In this document: positions 27,694 through 36,458 of the stretch, piece by piece | Layout of the letters: each line of letters starts with the position of its first letter | How positions within the stretch are numbered: the first letter of the stretch is position 1 | Virus record (IMG/VR): IMGVR_UViG_3300037560_000029 | Location: 1 to 47,258 of that record | Origin: a virus | Length of the DNA: 47,258 nucleotides | Strand: one strand, 5' to 3' | Position numbers and translations under genes: made by a program | Notes under the pieces: model-generated | Databases searched by the model: none | The model's input: the letters and a program-made list of their open reading frames with translations, nothing else | Told to the model about the DNA's origin: nothing

Positions 27694-28728
27694 ATGGCAG
27701 ATATCTGGATGGATGTAGACGCAGCAATTTCGGAGTGCCCGATAAATTTGCTTGCGCTCACGGACGACACAGACTTTAAAACCCGAGAAGAGTCCGTGAC
27801 CTATGACCAGTCAGGACTTGACCTGCTGTGGAACTTTACGACGACAGCAGGAGCGTTTGCACAGACGGCAGTCACACCTACAGACACTGCTGGTGTGTAT
27901 GACTGGGTAAATCAAGGTAACGGTTACTACACGATTGAAATACCCGCTAGTGGTGGTGGCACCATCAATAATGATACCGAGGGGTTCGGGTTTTTCTCAG
28001 GATTTGCTACAGGTGTATTGCCTTGGCGTGGTCCTATTATTGGATTCCGAGCCGCAGCACTCAATAATGCACTGATTGATGGCGGCGATGTTCTTGACGT
28101 TAACCTAACGGAATATCTCGGAGTTGCTGTTACAGGAACGTTGATTACAGCCGATCAAGTTGGGCTCATGTATCAATCTGTTATTACTACAGTGACTTCT
28201 CAAACTGAGTTTATAATGACTACTGCCTTTGGCGTTGATGACGCATGGATAGGCTGTGCAGTTGCTTTGAAGGATGACTCAACTGGATTATTCTTCCCCG
28301 GTAATGAGGGCAAGACAACCAGCATCTATATAACTGACGTTCTTCAAGCAACCAACACAATCAAAATAAGTACTGCTTTTCCTGTTACGGCTACCACTTC
28401 GGATTCTCTGTTGATTTATAACCAACAGCACCCAATGTATGCCTTAACACAATGGTCAGGAGCGACTGCCGCAGAAGTTACAGCGGTTCAGACTGCCGTG
28501 ATTGACGATGCACTTATAAACGTCCAAGTACTCGCTCGAAGTGACGCGGCTAATACCACGGATAATGCTAATAAGTTCACGGACGTCAATGCCAATAACG
28601 GAAGTGGTGCTGGTGATTACGGAGTAGGAGACTCACTTGAAGCAGGTAATGTAGGTAGTATTAATGACCAAGCTGTTAAGGGCGATGGCACCGAAGCAGA
28701 TAAGTGGCGCTCGACGTTAATCTCGTAG
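27694..28728 (+). CDS. Virion structural protein, 344 aa (fibre-associated)
   Basis: Begins MADIWMDVDAAISECPINLL. The N-terminal 120 residues (LTDDTDFKTREESVTYDQSG, then DWVNQGNGYYTIEIPASGGG and GVLPWRGPIIGFRAA) match a domain I know from marine phage and bacterial fibre-like proteins, in which the DLxxxWNF and TNDTEGxGFFxG blocks recur. The rest is Thr/Ala/Asn-rich, like repeated tail-fibre shafts. It follows the LamG-like gene by 9 bases and probably forms part of the same adhesion complex. Confidence 0.6.
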   Translation: MADIWMDVDAAISECPINLLALTDDTDFKTREESVTYDQSGLDLLWNFTTTAGAFAQTAVTPTDTAGVYDWVNQGNGYYTIEIPASGGGTINNDTEGFGFFSGFATGVLPWRGPIIGFRAAALNNALIDGGDVLDVNLTEYLGVAVTGTLITADQVGLMYQSVITTVTSQTEFIMTTAFGVDDAWIGCAVALKDDSTGLFFPGNEGKTTSIYITDVLQATNTIKISTAFPVTATTSDSLLIYNQQHPMYALTQWSGATAAEVTAVQTAVIDDALINVQVLARSDAANTTDNANKFTDVNANNGSGAGDYGVGDSLEAGNVGSINDQAVKGDGTEADKWRSTLIS

Positions 28729-28935
28729 ATGTCTTCATTTGACTCAACTAGTTTTGATGAGAATTCTTTCTCTGATGATTCTTTCTCTTTCTCGTTCTAC
28801 GGGAATCTATCAGAAGAGGAGTGGTTTAGACGTAGGCGCATAGTTGTAAGTAATGAAGAACGTAACGAAGAACGGCCTCGCCGACCCCGAAGAATTATTC
28901 GCCGTTATATCATTCGACCAACACGGATCAAATAG
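28729..28935 (+). CDS. Small Ser/Phe- then Arg-rich protein, 68 aa
   Basis: Begins MSSFDSTSFDENSFSDDSFS, a Ser-Phe-Asp repeat of about 26 residues, and ends in a very Arg-rich segment (RPRRPRRIIRRYIIRPTR). The start directly follows the previous stop. This bipolar arrangement, an acidic/aromatic repeat and a basic tail, occurs in short phage virion proteins near terminase. Function unknown; nucleic acid binding by the basic end is likely. Confidence 0.6.
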   Translation: MSSFDSTSFDENSFSDDSFSFSFYGNLSEEEWFRRRRIVVSNEERNEERPRRPRRIIRRYIIRPTRIK

Positions 28936-30260
28936 TGGACGTAGCACTACACGATAAACAATCTATAGTATTTGATGACAGTCACCGCTACAAGGTGGTG
29001 GCCGCCGGACGTCGATTCGGTAAGTCATACCTCGCAGCAGTAATGCTCTATATTGAAGCTGCTAAGAAGACTAAGATACGTTCTGATGGATCAGAGATTG
29101 ATCTACTGAATGAGGTTGTTTACTACGTAGGACCTACGTTTAAGCAAGCCAGAGAGAATCTCTGGAATGTTATGATGGATCTAGGGCAAGGACTCATCAA
29201 GAGTGTACGGCAGAATGAAGGTGAGATTATGCTCACCAACGGCAGACTCATACGATTTAAAGGAGCAGACGACCCTGATTCTTTACGTGGTGTTGGTCTC
29301 GCATTTGTTGTTATGGACGAGTACGCATTCATGAAGCCTTCAGTCTGGGAGTACATCATACGTCCTGCTCTCGGAACAGCAGAGGGTGGTGCTATGTTTA
29401 TTGGGACACCTGCTGGTAAGAATCATTTTTACGATATGTGGACAGCGGCAGCAGCTAAGATTGATCCTTCGTCTAATAAAGTATCAAAAGACTGGATAGC
29501 ATTTCAGTTCATGAGTGCAGACAACCCATATCTAACACGAAACGAAATACAAAGTCTCTATGACTCTACCTCAGAAGAGGCACAGTCGCAAGAACTGGAA
29601 GCATCATTCGAATCAACAGGTGGTAAAGTCTTTACTTATGAACAATTTCCAATTGTACCTTGCCCGTTCCCCGGAGAGGTCGTGCTCGCATGTGATCTCG
29701 CAGGCTACGCCGCTGCCGAGGGACGGAATAAACCAAAGGCCATATTGGATGATCACGCGCTTGCCTTGGTTAAGGTCCACGAGAAAGGGTATCACATTCT
29801 GAGAATTATTCATGGTAAGTGGGACGTCAGAGAGACTTCTCTTCGTATCATGAAAGCATGGAAGGACTACGACTGTGTGAAGATGGGTATTGAGGTAGGT
29901 ATGGCTAAGAACGCCGTCACCCCATTCATTGAAGAACTTCAGAACAAGCACGGCTGGTACTTCGAAGTGGAGCAACTTCGCCATATGAATAATCGTAAAG
30001 AAGACAGAATCAAATGGGCGCTGCAAGGTAGAGCAGATCAAGGAAAGATTACATTGGAGTCAGATCAGCAGCTCAAACCAGATGATAAGTGGATAGGTAA
30101 ATTTCTTGGCCAAGCCGTGGACTTTCCCAATCCTCTTGCACATGATGATTTACTAGATGCAGTTGCCTACGCAATTGATCAACTCGCTGAACAAGGAATG
30201 GGGTGGTCGATAACGACGCAGGATGAATGGCAACCTCTCGATGATCTATCAGGATACTAA
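28935..30260 (+). CDS. terL: Terminase large subunit
   Basis: A 441-residue packaging motor, starting with GTG at 28935 just at the end of the previous gene. Walker A is AAGRRFGKS (residues 23-31), Walker B is AFVVMDEYAF (about 119-128), and the C-terminal RNase H-like nuclease has ACDLAGYAAAEGRNKP (Asp about 251), MGIEVGMAKN and AHDDLLDAVAYAI, the last with the third acidic pair. It cuts concatemers and drives DNA into the prohead through the portal encoded next. Packaging strategy cannot be read from the sequence. Confidence 0.92.
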   Translation: MDVALHDKQSIVFDDSHRYKVVAAGRRFGKSYLAAVMLYIEAAKKTKIRSDGSEIDLLNEVVYYVGPTFKQARENLWNVMMDLGQGLIKSVRQNEGEIMLTNGRLIRFKGADDPDSLRGVGLAFVVMDEYAFMKPSVWEYIIRPALGTAEGGAMFIGTPAGKNHFYDMWTAAAAKIDPSSNKVSKDWIAFQFMSADNPYLTRNEIQSLYDSTSEEAQSQELEASFESTGGKVFTYEQFPIVPCPFPGEVVLACDLAGYAAAEGRNKPKAILDDHALALVKVHEKGYHILRIIHGKWDVRETSLRIMKAWKDYDCVKMGIEVGMAKNAVTPFIEELQNKHGWYFEVEQLRHMNNRKEDRIKWALQGRADQGKITLESDQQLKPDDKWIGKFLGQAVDFPNPLAHDDLLDAVAYAIDQLAEQGMGWSITTQDEWQPLDDLSGY

Positions 30261-30263
30261 CGT

Positions 30264-32240
30264 ATGGCTAGTACATTACAAATAAACGAGCCCCTCAATG
30301 CTAACATTAGTATAAATCAGGGCGCGAAGAAGGGCCGCCTTCCGTTAGTTGCGTGGGTTATGAACCTTGTTGAGAACAGTCGGAGGACTCGTGATCGTGT
30401 ATATAAAGCTAGATGGGATGCTTACGAACGTACCTTCCGGGGTCGTTTCTCCACGCAGGACAAGACACGGGACGGAGAGCGTTCGAAACTTATAGCACCT
30501 GCACTCCTACAGGCAATTGATTCAATCAGTGCTACGATAGAAGATGCTATCTTCTCACGTAATCAATGGTTTGATGCTCTCGACGACATCAATGATCCTG
30601 AGCGTGAAGATGTTGAAAAGATGAGGTTGTTGCTCAATGAGGACTTAGACATAGCAGGTGTTCCTGATGCTATCTCTAAGATCGTATTGAACGGATGCTT
30701 GTATGGTACTGGAATTGGTAAGATTAACGTAATCCAGAAAGAGATCAGAACGATCTCTTCGAGCCAACAAGGACCACAAGTACAGAAGAGTGTACGTCCT
30801 CTCGTGACGTTAGAGCCAATCCCACCGTGGGAGTTTGTGATTGATTCACAGGCTCGTAGGCTAGAGGATGCTCTGTTCGTTGCGCATGAGACACATGTGC
30901 CTCGTACTGTTGTTTGGAATAAGATCAAGAAGAAAGTATATCGGAATGTTCCTGTCACTGGTTTCAATGCCACTAAGGTTCCTACACCGGGAGGTCGTCA
31001 ATCAGTGGACCTCACTAACGCCTATAACAAGGATGATGGCTCTGTGTGGGTTACAGAGTACTACGGTAAGGTTCCACAAGAGCATCTTCGAGCATATCTC
31101 AAAGTTAAACCTGAAGATGTAGAGGGCAACGGTATGGTGGAGTGCATCATAACGATTGCTAACGAGAATGAATTACTACGAGTGATGGTTAACCCCTTCT
31201 TCATGAAGGACCGTCCCATCATAGCGTATCAGCACGATATCGTACCCGGCAAGTTTTGGGGACGCGGCGTAGCAGAGAAAGGCTGGAATGCTCAACGGGC
31301 CTTGGATGCAGAACTACGCGCACGAATGGATGCGTTAGGGCTGCTTACTTCTCCGATGATGGGAGCCGATATTACACGGCTACCACGCAACCCCGACATG
31401 CGAGTACGTCCGGGGAAGGTGTGGCTGACGAGAGGGCGACCATCCGAGGTTCTTGAGCCCATCATACTAGGTAACATAGATCCAAGTACCTTCAATCAGA
31501 GCTCCGAGATGGAGAGACTGGTACAGGTAGCAACTGGATCAGTAGAATCGAATGCCCCGCTGAATAGTGATCGCCGTAATGAGACGGCATCTGGTATCTC
31601 TATGATACAGTCATCGGCGCTGAAGAGGATGCGTCGTACCATGTGGAACTTGGAACGTCAGTTCCTTAATCCCCTCATTAGGAAGGCCACATGGCGATAC
31701 ATTCAGTTTAACCCTCGTCGGTACCCGCAGGACTTAGAGTTCGTAGTGAAGGGTACGATGGGTATTGTAGCCCGTGAGTTTGAACAGTCGAACCTAACTG
31801 CCTTACTTTCCGTTGTGTCCCCTGACTCCCCCTCCTATCAGATCATACTGAAGGGAGTGGTGGAGCTCAGTGGAACACCAAAGAGGGACGAGTTACTCAA
31901 GGCGATTGATCAGGCCAACCAGCCCGACCCAGAGGCGGAGAAGCTTCAGAAGATGCAGATGCAGATGCAGATGGACGCACTGCAACTAGCGAACGAGAAA
32001 GAGAAGAAAGAGATTGAGAAGTTACAGGCTCAGATTGCACTAATTGCTGCTGAAACTGAGCATGAGAAGGTAGTAACAGACCTCGAAGATGATAAGATAG
32101 AAATACAGGCTGCTAATGCAGTTATTGGGCGAGAGAAGGCTAAGATGGGCCATCGCCAGAATGAGATCGCTGCAGAGCGTAACGAGATCGATAAGATTGC
32201 AGCCAGAGCTAAGAGTAAGGAGACGAAGAGTGGCAAGTAA
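30264..32240 (+). CDS. Portal protein
   Basis: A 658-residue protein directly after terminase, the usual place. It has the podovirus portal pattern: a helical N-terminal region (NLVENSRRTRDRVYKARWDAYERTF), a long beta/alpha core with YGTGIGKINVIQKE and PIIAYQHDIVPGKFWGRGVAEK, and a long C-terminal coiled coil (residues about 560-650: KLQKMQMQMQMDALQLANEKEKKEIEKL). It forms the dodecameric ring through which DNA enters and leaves. It is larger than T7 gp8 (about 535 residues), partly because of the coiled coil. Confidence 0.88.
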   Translation: MASTLQINEPLNANISINQGAKKGRLPLVAWVMNLVENSRRTRDRVYKARWDAYERTFRGRFSTQDKTRDGERSKLIAPALLQAIDSISATIEDAIFSRNQWFDALDDINDPEREDVEKMRLLLNEDLDIAGVPDAISKIVLNGCLYGTGIGKINVIQKEIRTISSSQQGPQVQKSVRPLVTLEPIPPWEFVIDSQARRLEDALFVAHETHVPRTVVWNKIKKKVYRNVPVTGFNATKVPTPGGRQSVDLTNAYNKDDGSVWVTEYYGKVPQEHLRAYLKVKPEDVEGNGMVECIITIANENELLRVMVNPFFMKDRPIIAYQHDIVPGKFWGRGVAEKGWNAQRALDAELRARMDALGLLTSPMMGADITRLPRNPDMRVRPGKVWLTRGRPSEVLEPIILGNIDPSTFNQSSEMERLVQVATGSVESNAPLNSDRRNETASGISMIQSSALKRMRRTMWNLERQFLNPLIRKATWRYIQFNPRRYPQDLEFVVKGTMGIVAREFEQSNLTALLSVVSPDSPSYQIILKGVVELSGTPKRDELLKAIDQANQPDPEAEKLQKMQMQMQMDALQLANEKEKKEIEKLQAQIALIAAETEHEKVVTDLEDDKIEIQAANAVIGREKAKMGHRQNEIAAERNEIDKIAARAKSKETKSGK

Positions 32241-32367
32241 AGTGAGGTACCAGCAAGGCGCAGCCCCCACACCAACTGTGAAGGGCAAGCGTCCTAAGAC
32301 ACCGAAGGGTCCAACGTTCAAGCATAAGAATGCTTCCGTTGACCCCGAGCTTAATGCACCTAGATAA
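32230..32367 (+). CDS. Small basic protein, 45 aa (GTG start)
   Basis: GTG at 32230-32232 overlaps the portal stop by 11 bases; TAA at 32365-32367. The product begins MASKVRYQQGAAPTPTVKGK and continues RPKTPKGPTFKHKN, a basic, Pro-rich and probably disordered peptide. Its place between portal and the scaffold region suggests a head-assembly accessory. Support is moderate because the start is a GTG inside the portal frame. Confidence 0.5.
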   Translation: MASKVRYQQGAAPTPTVKGKRPKTPKGPTFKHKNASVDPELNAPR

Positions 32368-32387
32368 CACACACTAAGGGGAAATCT

Positions 32388-32669
32388 ATGGATCAGTACG
32401 ACCAAGCTTATTACGAAAAGATGATAACTCTCACTGGGTACCCAGAGTTCCATGACTGGACCGAGGAGATTAAGAAAGAGATTTACCAGCTGCAGGCCAA
32501 TGTGTTGCAGAGTAGTAAATCATGGGAGCAAGTGTGTTTTGCCAAGGGCTACGCTGCAGGATTATCTGCAGTCATTAACCTTCGCAGCACTACACTTGCT
32601 ACTAAAAAGAACGCAGAAGAGCAGGACGTTCTCGACGCACTTGAAGATACCGGCGATGCCAACGTATAG
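32388..32669 (+). CDS. Hypothetical protein, 93 aa
   Basis: Begins MDQYDQAYYEKMITLTGYPE and is helical, ending in an acidic tail (EEQDVLDALEDTGDANV). It follows the small basic protein by 20 bases, with GGGGAAATCT as a modest ribosome site. The pattern is like small phage proteins encoded between portal and scaffold. No family is recognised with certainty. Confidence 0.65.
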   Translation: MDQYDQAYYEKMITLTGYPEFHDWTEEIKKEIYQLQANVLQSSKSWEQVCFAKGYAAGLSAVINLRSTTLATKKNAEEQDVLDALEDTGDANV

Positions 32670-32886
32670 TTATAGATGTGAGAACCACGGTTCTTTTGAA
32701 TACTTTCAGAAGATGAAAGATAGGTCTACGGCAAGTTGTCCTGAATGTGACAATACATGTCAACAGATCATAACACACGCCCCCGGCCTCGATATGGAGG
32801 CAATGGCACGACTTGGTATGCCCACCGCTTTTGAAGTAGTGGGGGACCGTATCACGAAACGCCATAAAGATGCAGGGCAATACTAA
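32656..32886 (+). CDS. FmdB-like zinc ribbon protein, 76 aa
   Basis: Starts MPTYSYRCENHGSFEYFQKM from ATG 32656-32658, overlapping the previous gene by 14 bases. YRCENHGSFEYFQKMKDRSTASCPECDNTCQQII is the FmdB/CxxC-CxxC-SSSS family ribbon: the first metal half is CENH and the second is CPEC. Zinc-ribbon proteins of this kind are common in podovirus head gene clusters; a direct role is not established. The C-terminal half is unremarkable. Confidence 0.75.
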   Translation: MPTYSYRCENHGSFEYFQKMKDRSTASCPECDNTCQQIITHAPGLDMEAMARLGMPTAFEVVGDRITKRHKDAGQY

Positions 32887-32972
32887 GAGGGCTACTATAC
32901 ACCGATCCTCGGGAGTAGTAGTAATTAACCATACACTCGTAAGAGAGTGGTTCACTAAGAGGAGTCATAGAC

Positions 32973-33734
32973 ATGGCTAAGTATGAAGATTATATAGTAG
33001 AAGAGATAATTATCGAAGACGAGATCGTCGATGCTGGTGCCCAACAGGAGGACCGAGAAGAGTCTACACTTGAAATCAATTGGGAAAAACGCTACACGGA
33101 TATGGAAGTAGCGTTCAGTCAGCAAGGACAGCAGATGGGCGACTATCGTAAGTTAATCGATGACTTTATCTCCACTCCTGCTACAGAATCAGCCACGGAT
33201 TCAACTGAAGTAAGTCCCATAACACCGGACGATATTTACGAGAATCCTGATGAAGCAATCCGAAGGGTTGTTGATTCACATCCAACAGTTCAACGAGTTA
33301 AGGATCTCGAAGCAGACTTATTGCAACGGTCTAGGGCAGCTGATCTAGCTGAGTTTAGACTACGGCATCCGTCTTTTGGAGAGACTGGCCAAGTGCCACC
33401 TGACTTTGGGGACTGGGTTATGAAGAGTCCGATGCGGGTTGAGCTTGCTCGACGCGCTGATGAATTTGACATGACCGCAGCGGATGCCTTGTTTAGCTTG
33501 TACGAAAGCGAGCATCCGACTACACCTAATGAAGCTGAAGCTGCTGTGCTTGACGCAGCAGGACTAGAGTCCAGCACCGGAACGGAGCTTCCTGAGCCAG
33601 AACGCTACTCTCGTAGCCAAATGCTAGCACAGAAGATCCGAGCCAAGCAGGGTGATATAGAAGCTATTCAATATGTGAAGTCTCATGCAGAAGCTTATCG
33701 TCACGCGCTGATACAGGGAACTGTCCGTGACTAA
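32973..33734 (+). CDS. Capsid scaffolding protein
   Basis: A 253-residue acidic, helical protein starting MAKYEDYIVEEIIIEDEIVD, placed directly before the major capsid gene as in other podoviruses. The composition is Glu/Asp/Gln-rich with a basic C-terminal helix (RYSRSQMLAQKIRAKQGDIE, then SHAEAYRHAL), which in scaffolds contacts the capsid protein. AGGAG lies 9 bases upstream. The family is inferred from position and composition rather than a specific motif. Confidence 0.7.
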   Translation: MAKYEDYIVEEIIIEDEIVDAGAQQEDREESTLEINWEKRYTDMEVAFSQQGQQMGDYRKLIDDFISTPATESATDSTEVSPITPDDIYENPDEAIRRVVDSHPTVQRVKDLEADLLQRSRAADLAEFRLRHPSFGETGQVPPDFGDWVMKSPMRVELARRADEFDMTAADALFSLYESEHPTTPNEAEAAVLDAAGLESSTGTELPEPERYSRSQMLAQKIRAKQGDIEAIQYVKSHAEAYRHALIQGTVRD

Positions 33735-33773
33735 CTTTTAATAAACCACTACCACGCAATGAGGTAAATTACT

Positions 33774-34730
33774 ATGGCCGCAACATTTGCTGCAACTAAT
33801 GCAGTAACTACGTCCACTGCTAGTAACTTTATACCAGAGTTGTGGAGTGATGAGGTACTAGCTGCTTACAAAGCTAACCTTGTCATGCCTCAGCTTGTTA
33901 CTACGATGGACTTCCACGGCGAGAAGGGTGATACAATTCACATCCCTCGTCCGACTCGTGGCTCTGTGACAGCTAAAGCCGGTGCTAATGCCGTAACGCT
34001 AATCGCTGAGTCTAATACGGTCTTTGATCTGACGATTGCTACTCACTACGAGTACTCTCGCTTGATTGAGGACATCGCAAAAATCCAAGCTATGGACAGT
34101 ATGCGTCAGTTCTACACTGATGACGCTGGCTATGCTTTGGCTATTCAGGTTGATTCAGACCTACACACTCAGGGCGCACTCTTTGCTGCTCCTGACGCCA
34201 CGCCGACTACGGCTGGTTCCAACTATTCGAAAGCTGTTATTGGCGGCGACGGTTCAACCGTCTGGTCGCAAGCAACTTCGGGTAATGGTTCCGCTTTGAC
34301 CGACGCTGGTATCAGGCGAGCAATTCAAGCCCTTGACGACAGCAACGTCCCGGCACGCATGCGTGCTCTCGTTGTTCCGCCTATCGAGAAGCGTAAGCTG
34401 ACAGGTATCGCTCGGTTTACTGAGCAGGCGTTTGTTGGTGAGGTTGCGGGTTCTAACACAATCCGTAATGGTCTGATTGGTGACATCTACGGTATTCCCG
34501 TGTATGTCTCAACCAATGTCGCTTCGCTTGAGTCTAACGACTCGACGGTGTATCGTGCATGTCTGCTCTTCCAGAAGGAATCAGTAGTACTTGCCGAGCA
34601 GCTGTCCCCGCGTACGCAGACGCAATACAAGCAGGAGTTCCTTGCTGACTTGTTTACCGCTGACCAGATCTATGGTTTCGGTACGATGCGTCCGGAAGCA
34701 GGTGTTGGTCTGATTGTTCCTAACTCATAA
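33774..34730 (+). CDS. Major capsid protein (HK97 fold, N4/P22-like)
   Basis: A 318-residue protein with strong expression signs (AGGTAAATT ribosome site and uniform codon use). It opens MAATFAATNAVTTSTASNFI, continues with PELWSDEVLAAYKANLVMP, GDTIHIPRPTRGS and the E-loop region VTLIAESNTVFDLTI, and has the P-domain-like blocks ALVVPPIEKRKLTGIARFTEQ and GDIYGIPVYVSTNV. This pattern fits HK97-fold capsid proteins of podoviruses. It follows the scaffold gene. Confidence 0.88.
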   Translation: MAATFAATNAVTTSTASNFIPELWSDEVLAAYKANLVMPQLVTTMDFHGEKGDTIHIPRPTRGSVTAKAGANAVTLIAESNTVFDLTIATHYEYSRLIEDIAKIQAMDSMRQFYTDDAGYALAIQVDSDLHTQGALFAAPDATPTTAGSNYSKAVIGGDGSTVWSQATSGNGSALTDAGIRRAIQALDDSNVPARMRALVVPPIEKRKLTGIARFTEQAFVGEVAGSNTIRNGLIGDIYGIPVYVSTNVASLESNDSTVYRACLLFQKESVVLAEQLSPRTQTQYKQEFLADLFTADQIYGFGTMRPEAGVGLIVPNS

Positions 34731-34742
34731 GAGGAATTAATC

Positions 34743-35123
34743 ATGGCTATTGAAACAGCAACTACGTCTGGAACTACGAGTGTATCGAGAGATGACGCTC
34801 GTCAGTTTGGGGCCTTGTTTACGACTGTTATCGTTTGTCAAGTAACGTTTGAGGAAGACTCAATCGCTGCTGGGCTGGCGTCTGCCGCTGTCTATACTGG
34901 TGTAACTGGTGCAAGACAAGGTGACTTCGTTCTCGTATCTGCTTTATCTGATCTTGGGGATGATATATCCTTTACGGCTCAGGTTACGGCTGACGATGAA
35001 GTAACAGTTATCGCGCAAGACCAAACTGAGGCGACGAATACATCCGCCGCTACAGTCGGTAACCTGAACTTAGTGATTCTTCGGGTTGATCCGGCGATGT
35101 TCCTAGGCGCATCGTTGAACTAA
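34743..35123 (+). CDS. Head-associated structural protein, 126 aa
   Basis: Begins MAIETATTSGTTSVSRDDAR and is Thr/Ala/Val-rich with beta-sheet periodicity (TTVIVCQVTFEEDSIAAGLA, SFTAQVTADDEVTVIAQD). It follows the capsid gene by 12 bases with its own GAGGAA ribosome site and is ended by a terminator. A capsid decoration or head-fibre role is likely from position and composition, not from a specific family. Confidence 0.6.
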   Translation: MAIETATTSGTTSVSRDDARQFGALFTTVIVCQVTFEEDSIAAGLASAAVYTGVTGARQGDFVLVSALSDLGDDISFTAQVTADDEVTVIAQDQTEATNTSAATVGNLNLVILRVDPAMFLGASLN

Positions 35124-35130
35124 GGTTTAT

Positions 35131-35160
35131 GGGGGGTTCCTTAAAAACCCCCCTCTTATT
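35131..35160 (+). terminator. Rho-independent terminator after the head genes
   Basis: GGGGGGTT (35131-35138) pairs with AACCCCCC (35146-35153) around a CCTTAAA loop, followed by TCTTATT. The tail is T-rich though interrupted. It lies 8 bases after the 126-residue gene's stop and would lower transcription of the tail genes relative to capsid, as at T7 Tphi-type sites. Confidence 0.7.
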
Positions 35161-35174
35161 ACTGAGGCAACAAA

Positions 35175-35702
35175 ATGCCAGACCGTTACGCATTAAAAAA
35201 TCAAGCGAAGTTTCCTGCTTTTGTTGCTGCTGATCAAACAGTTGATGGTAACTGGAGTTTTAGTGCTCATTTAATATTAGCACAAGATGATGATCCCGTA
35301 ACACCAACTCTTGCATTTGGAGATGGGGATACTGGGTTCTATGAAATTGCCGATGATAATTTAAGAATAGCTATTGGAGGTGCGACTAAATGGCGCTACC
35401 TAGTTAATAATTTTGAAGGCCTTGCAAGTGGTGCTCCTGCAATTATTAATATAGATAGCACTGAAACAGTGCCTACCCTCTGTCCTGATCGCGCAGACTT
35501 AGACACCGGTATAGGAAGACGCGGGGCTGACCTAGGAACGTTAATTGCAGGAGGTGTAAACGTACTGGAGTTTGGTGAGGGTAGTGCAGCACCGAGGTTA
35601 GGATTTTTTGGAACGGTATCAGTCGCACAACCAACTGGTGTTGCTGTAACAGCGGCAGCTATCCACGCCGCATTAGTCACATTAGGCTTAATTACCGCTT
35701 AG
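35175..35702 (+). CDS. Fibre-like structural protein, 175 aa
   Basis: Begins MPDRYALKNQAKFPAFVAAD. The sequence FGDGDTGFYEIADDNLRIAIGGATKWRYL, then IGRRGADLGTLIAGGVNVLEF, is a repeat type found in tail- and head-fibre shafts. The C-terminus (VAVTAAAIHAALVTLGLI) is the trimerisation-like helix used at fibre ends. It follows the terminator by 15 bases. It could be a head fibre or neck-appendage protein. Confidence 0.6.
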   Translation: MPDRYALKNQAKFPAFVAADQTVDGNWSFSAHLILAQDDDPVTPTLAFGDGDTGFYEIADDNLRIAIGGATKWRYLVNNFEGLASGAPAIINIDSTETVPTLCPDRADLDTGIGRRGADLGTLIAGGVNVLEFGEGSAAPRLGFFGTVSVAQPTGVAVTAAAIHAALVTLGLITA

Positions 35703-35711
35703 GGAATATAG

Positions 35712-36458
35712 ATGGCGACACAACTACAAACAGTTAATCGAATTCTAGTACGTTTGCGAGAGGATGAAGTGAGTACTGTGGCTGCCTCTGCCTACTCAAA
35801 GCTTATAGCAACCTTTGTGAACGACGCTAAAGAAGAACTAGAAGATATGTGGTTCTGGACTGCTAATGAATCGGAGATTGATACCTCTATTCTTTCAGAT
35901 GGCACTCGTGTATATGATCTTACGACAACTACTGACCGTTCTTTCTTAGTACGACAGGTTGAAGACCAGAGTCCTCTTGCATTTGACATTACTGATGGAC
36001 AAGAGGGATGTTTGTTCGACATTCCTCTAAAGCAGCTTCAAGAGTGGCGTGAGTCCTTCAAAGGAACACCGGACGATGTCGCACAGCCTAATATATTTGC
36101 GATTAAACCGGATAGTGATGGTCGAGGGTACTCAATTGAGATGCAACAAGGGTCAAGTACGGCAAGAACATGGCGCAGTCACTGGTATATCCCACAAGCT
36201 ATACTTGCTACGGATGGTACAGATGATAACACTGTAATCATTTTGCCAGAACGTCCCATATATCTACGCGCTCTCTTTACAGCCTTGAATGAACGAGGGG
36301 AAGAGATGGGCGAACCGGGCGGTGTGGCAGAGCGTCGGTCAGAGTTTTCTGCAGCTGCTGCAATGGAACTAGACACACAAGTTCACAAGAAGTCTGATGA
36401 GAAAGACATGACTAACTTAGAGCGTCTACGTAATGCTACGCTTGGAGAGTTTATCTAA
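35712..36458 (+). CDS. Tail tubular protein A-like (head-tail adaptor), 248 aa
   Basis: Begins MATQLQTVNRILVRLREDEV. This opening, with the helix FVNDAKEELEDMWFWTANES, is the pattern of T7 gp11-like 'tail tubular protein A', which forms the ring below the portal. The remaining beta-rich segment (RVYDLTTTTDRSFLVRQVED) and helical C-terminus also fit. It precedes the tail-hub gene, as gp11 precedes gp12 in T7. Confidence 0.75.
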   Translation: MATQLQTVNRILVRLREDEVSTVAASAYSKLIATFVNDAKEELEDMWFWTANESEIDTSILSDGTRVYDLTTTTDRSFLVRQVEDQSPLAFDITDGQEGCLFDIPLKQLQEWRESFKGTPDDVAQPNIFAIKPDSDGRGYSIEMQQGSSTARTWRSHWYIPQAILATDGTDDNTVIILPERPIYLRALFTALNERGEEMGEPGGVAERRSEFSAAAAMELDTQVHKKSDEKDMTNLERLRNATLGEFI

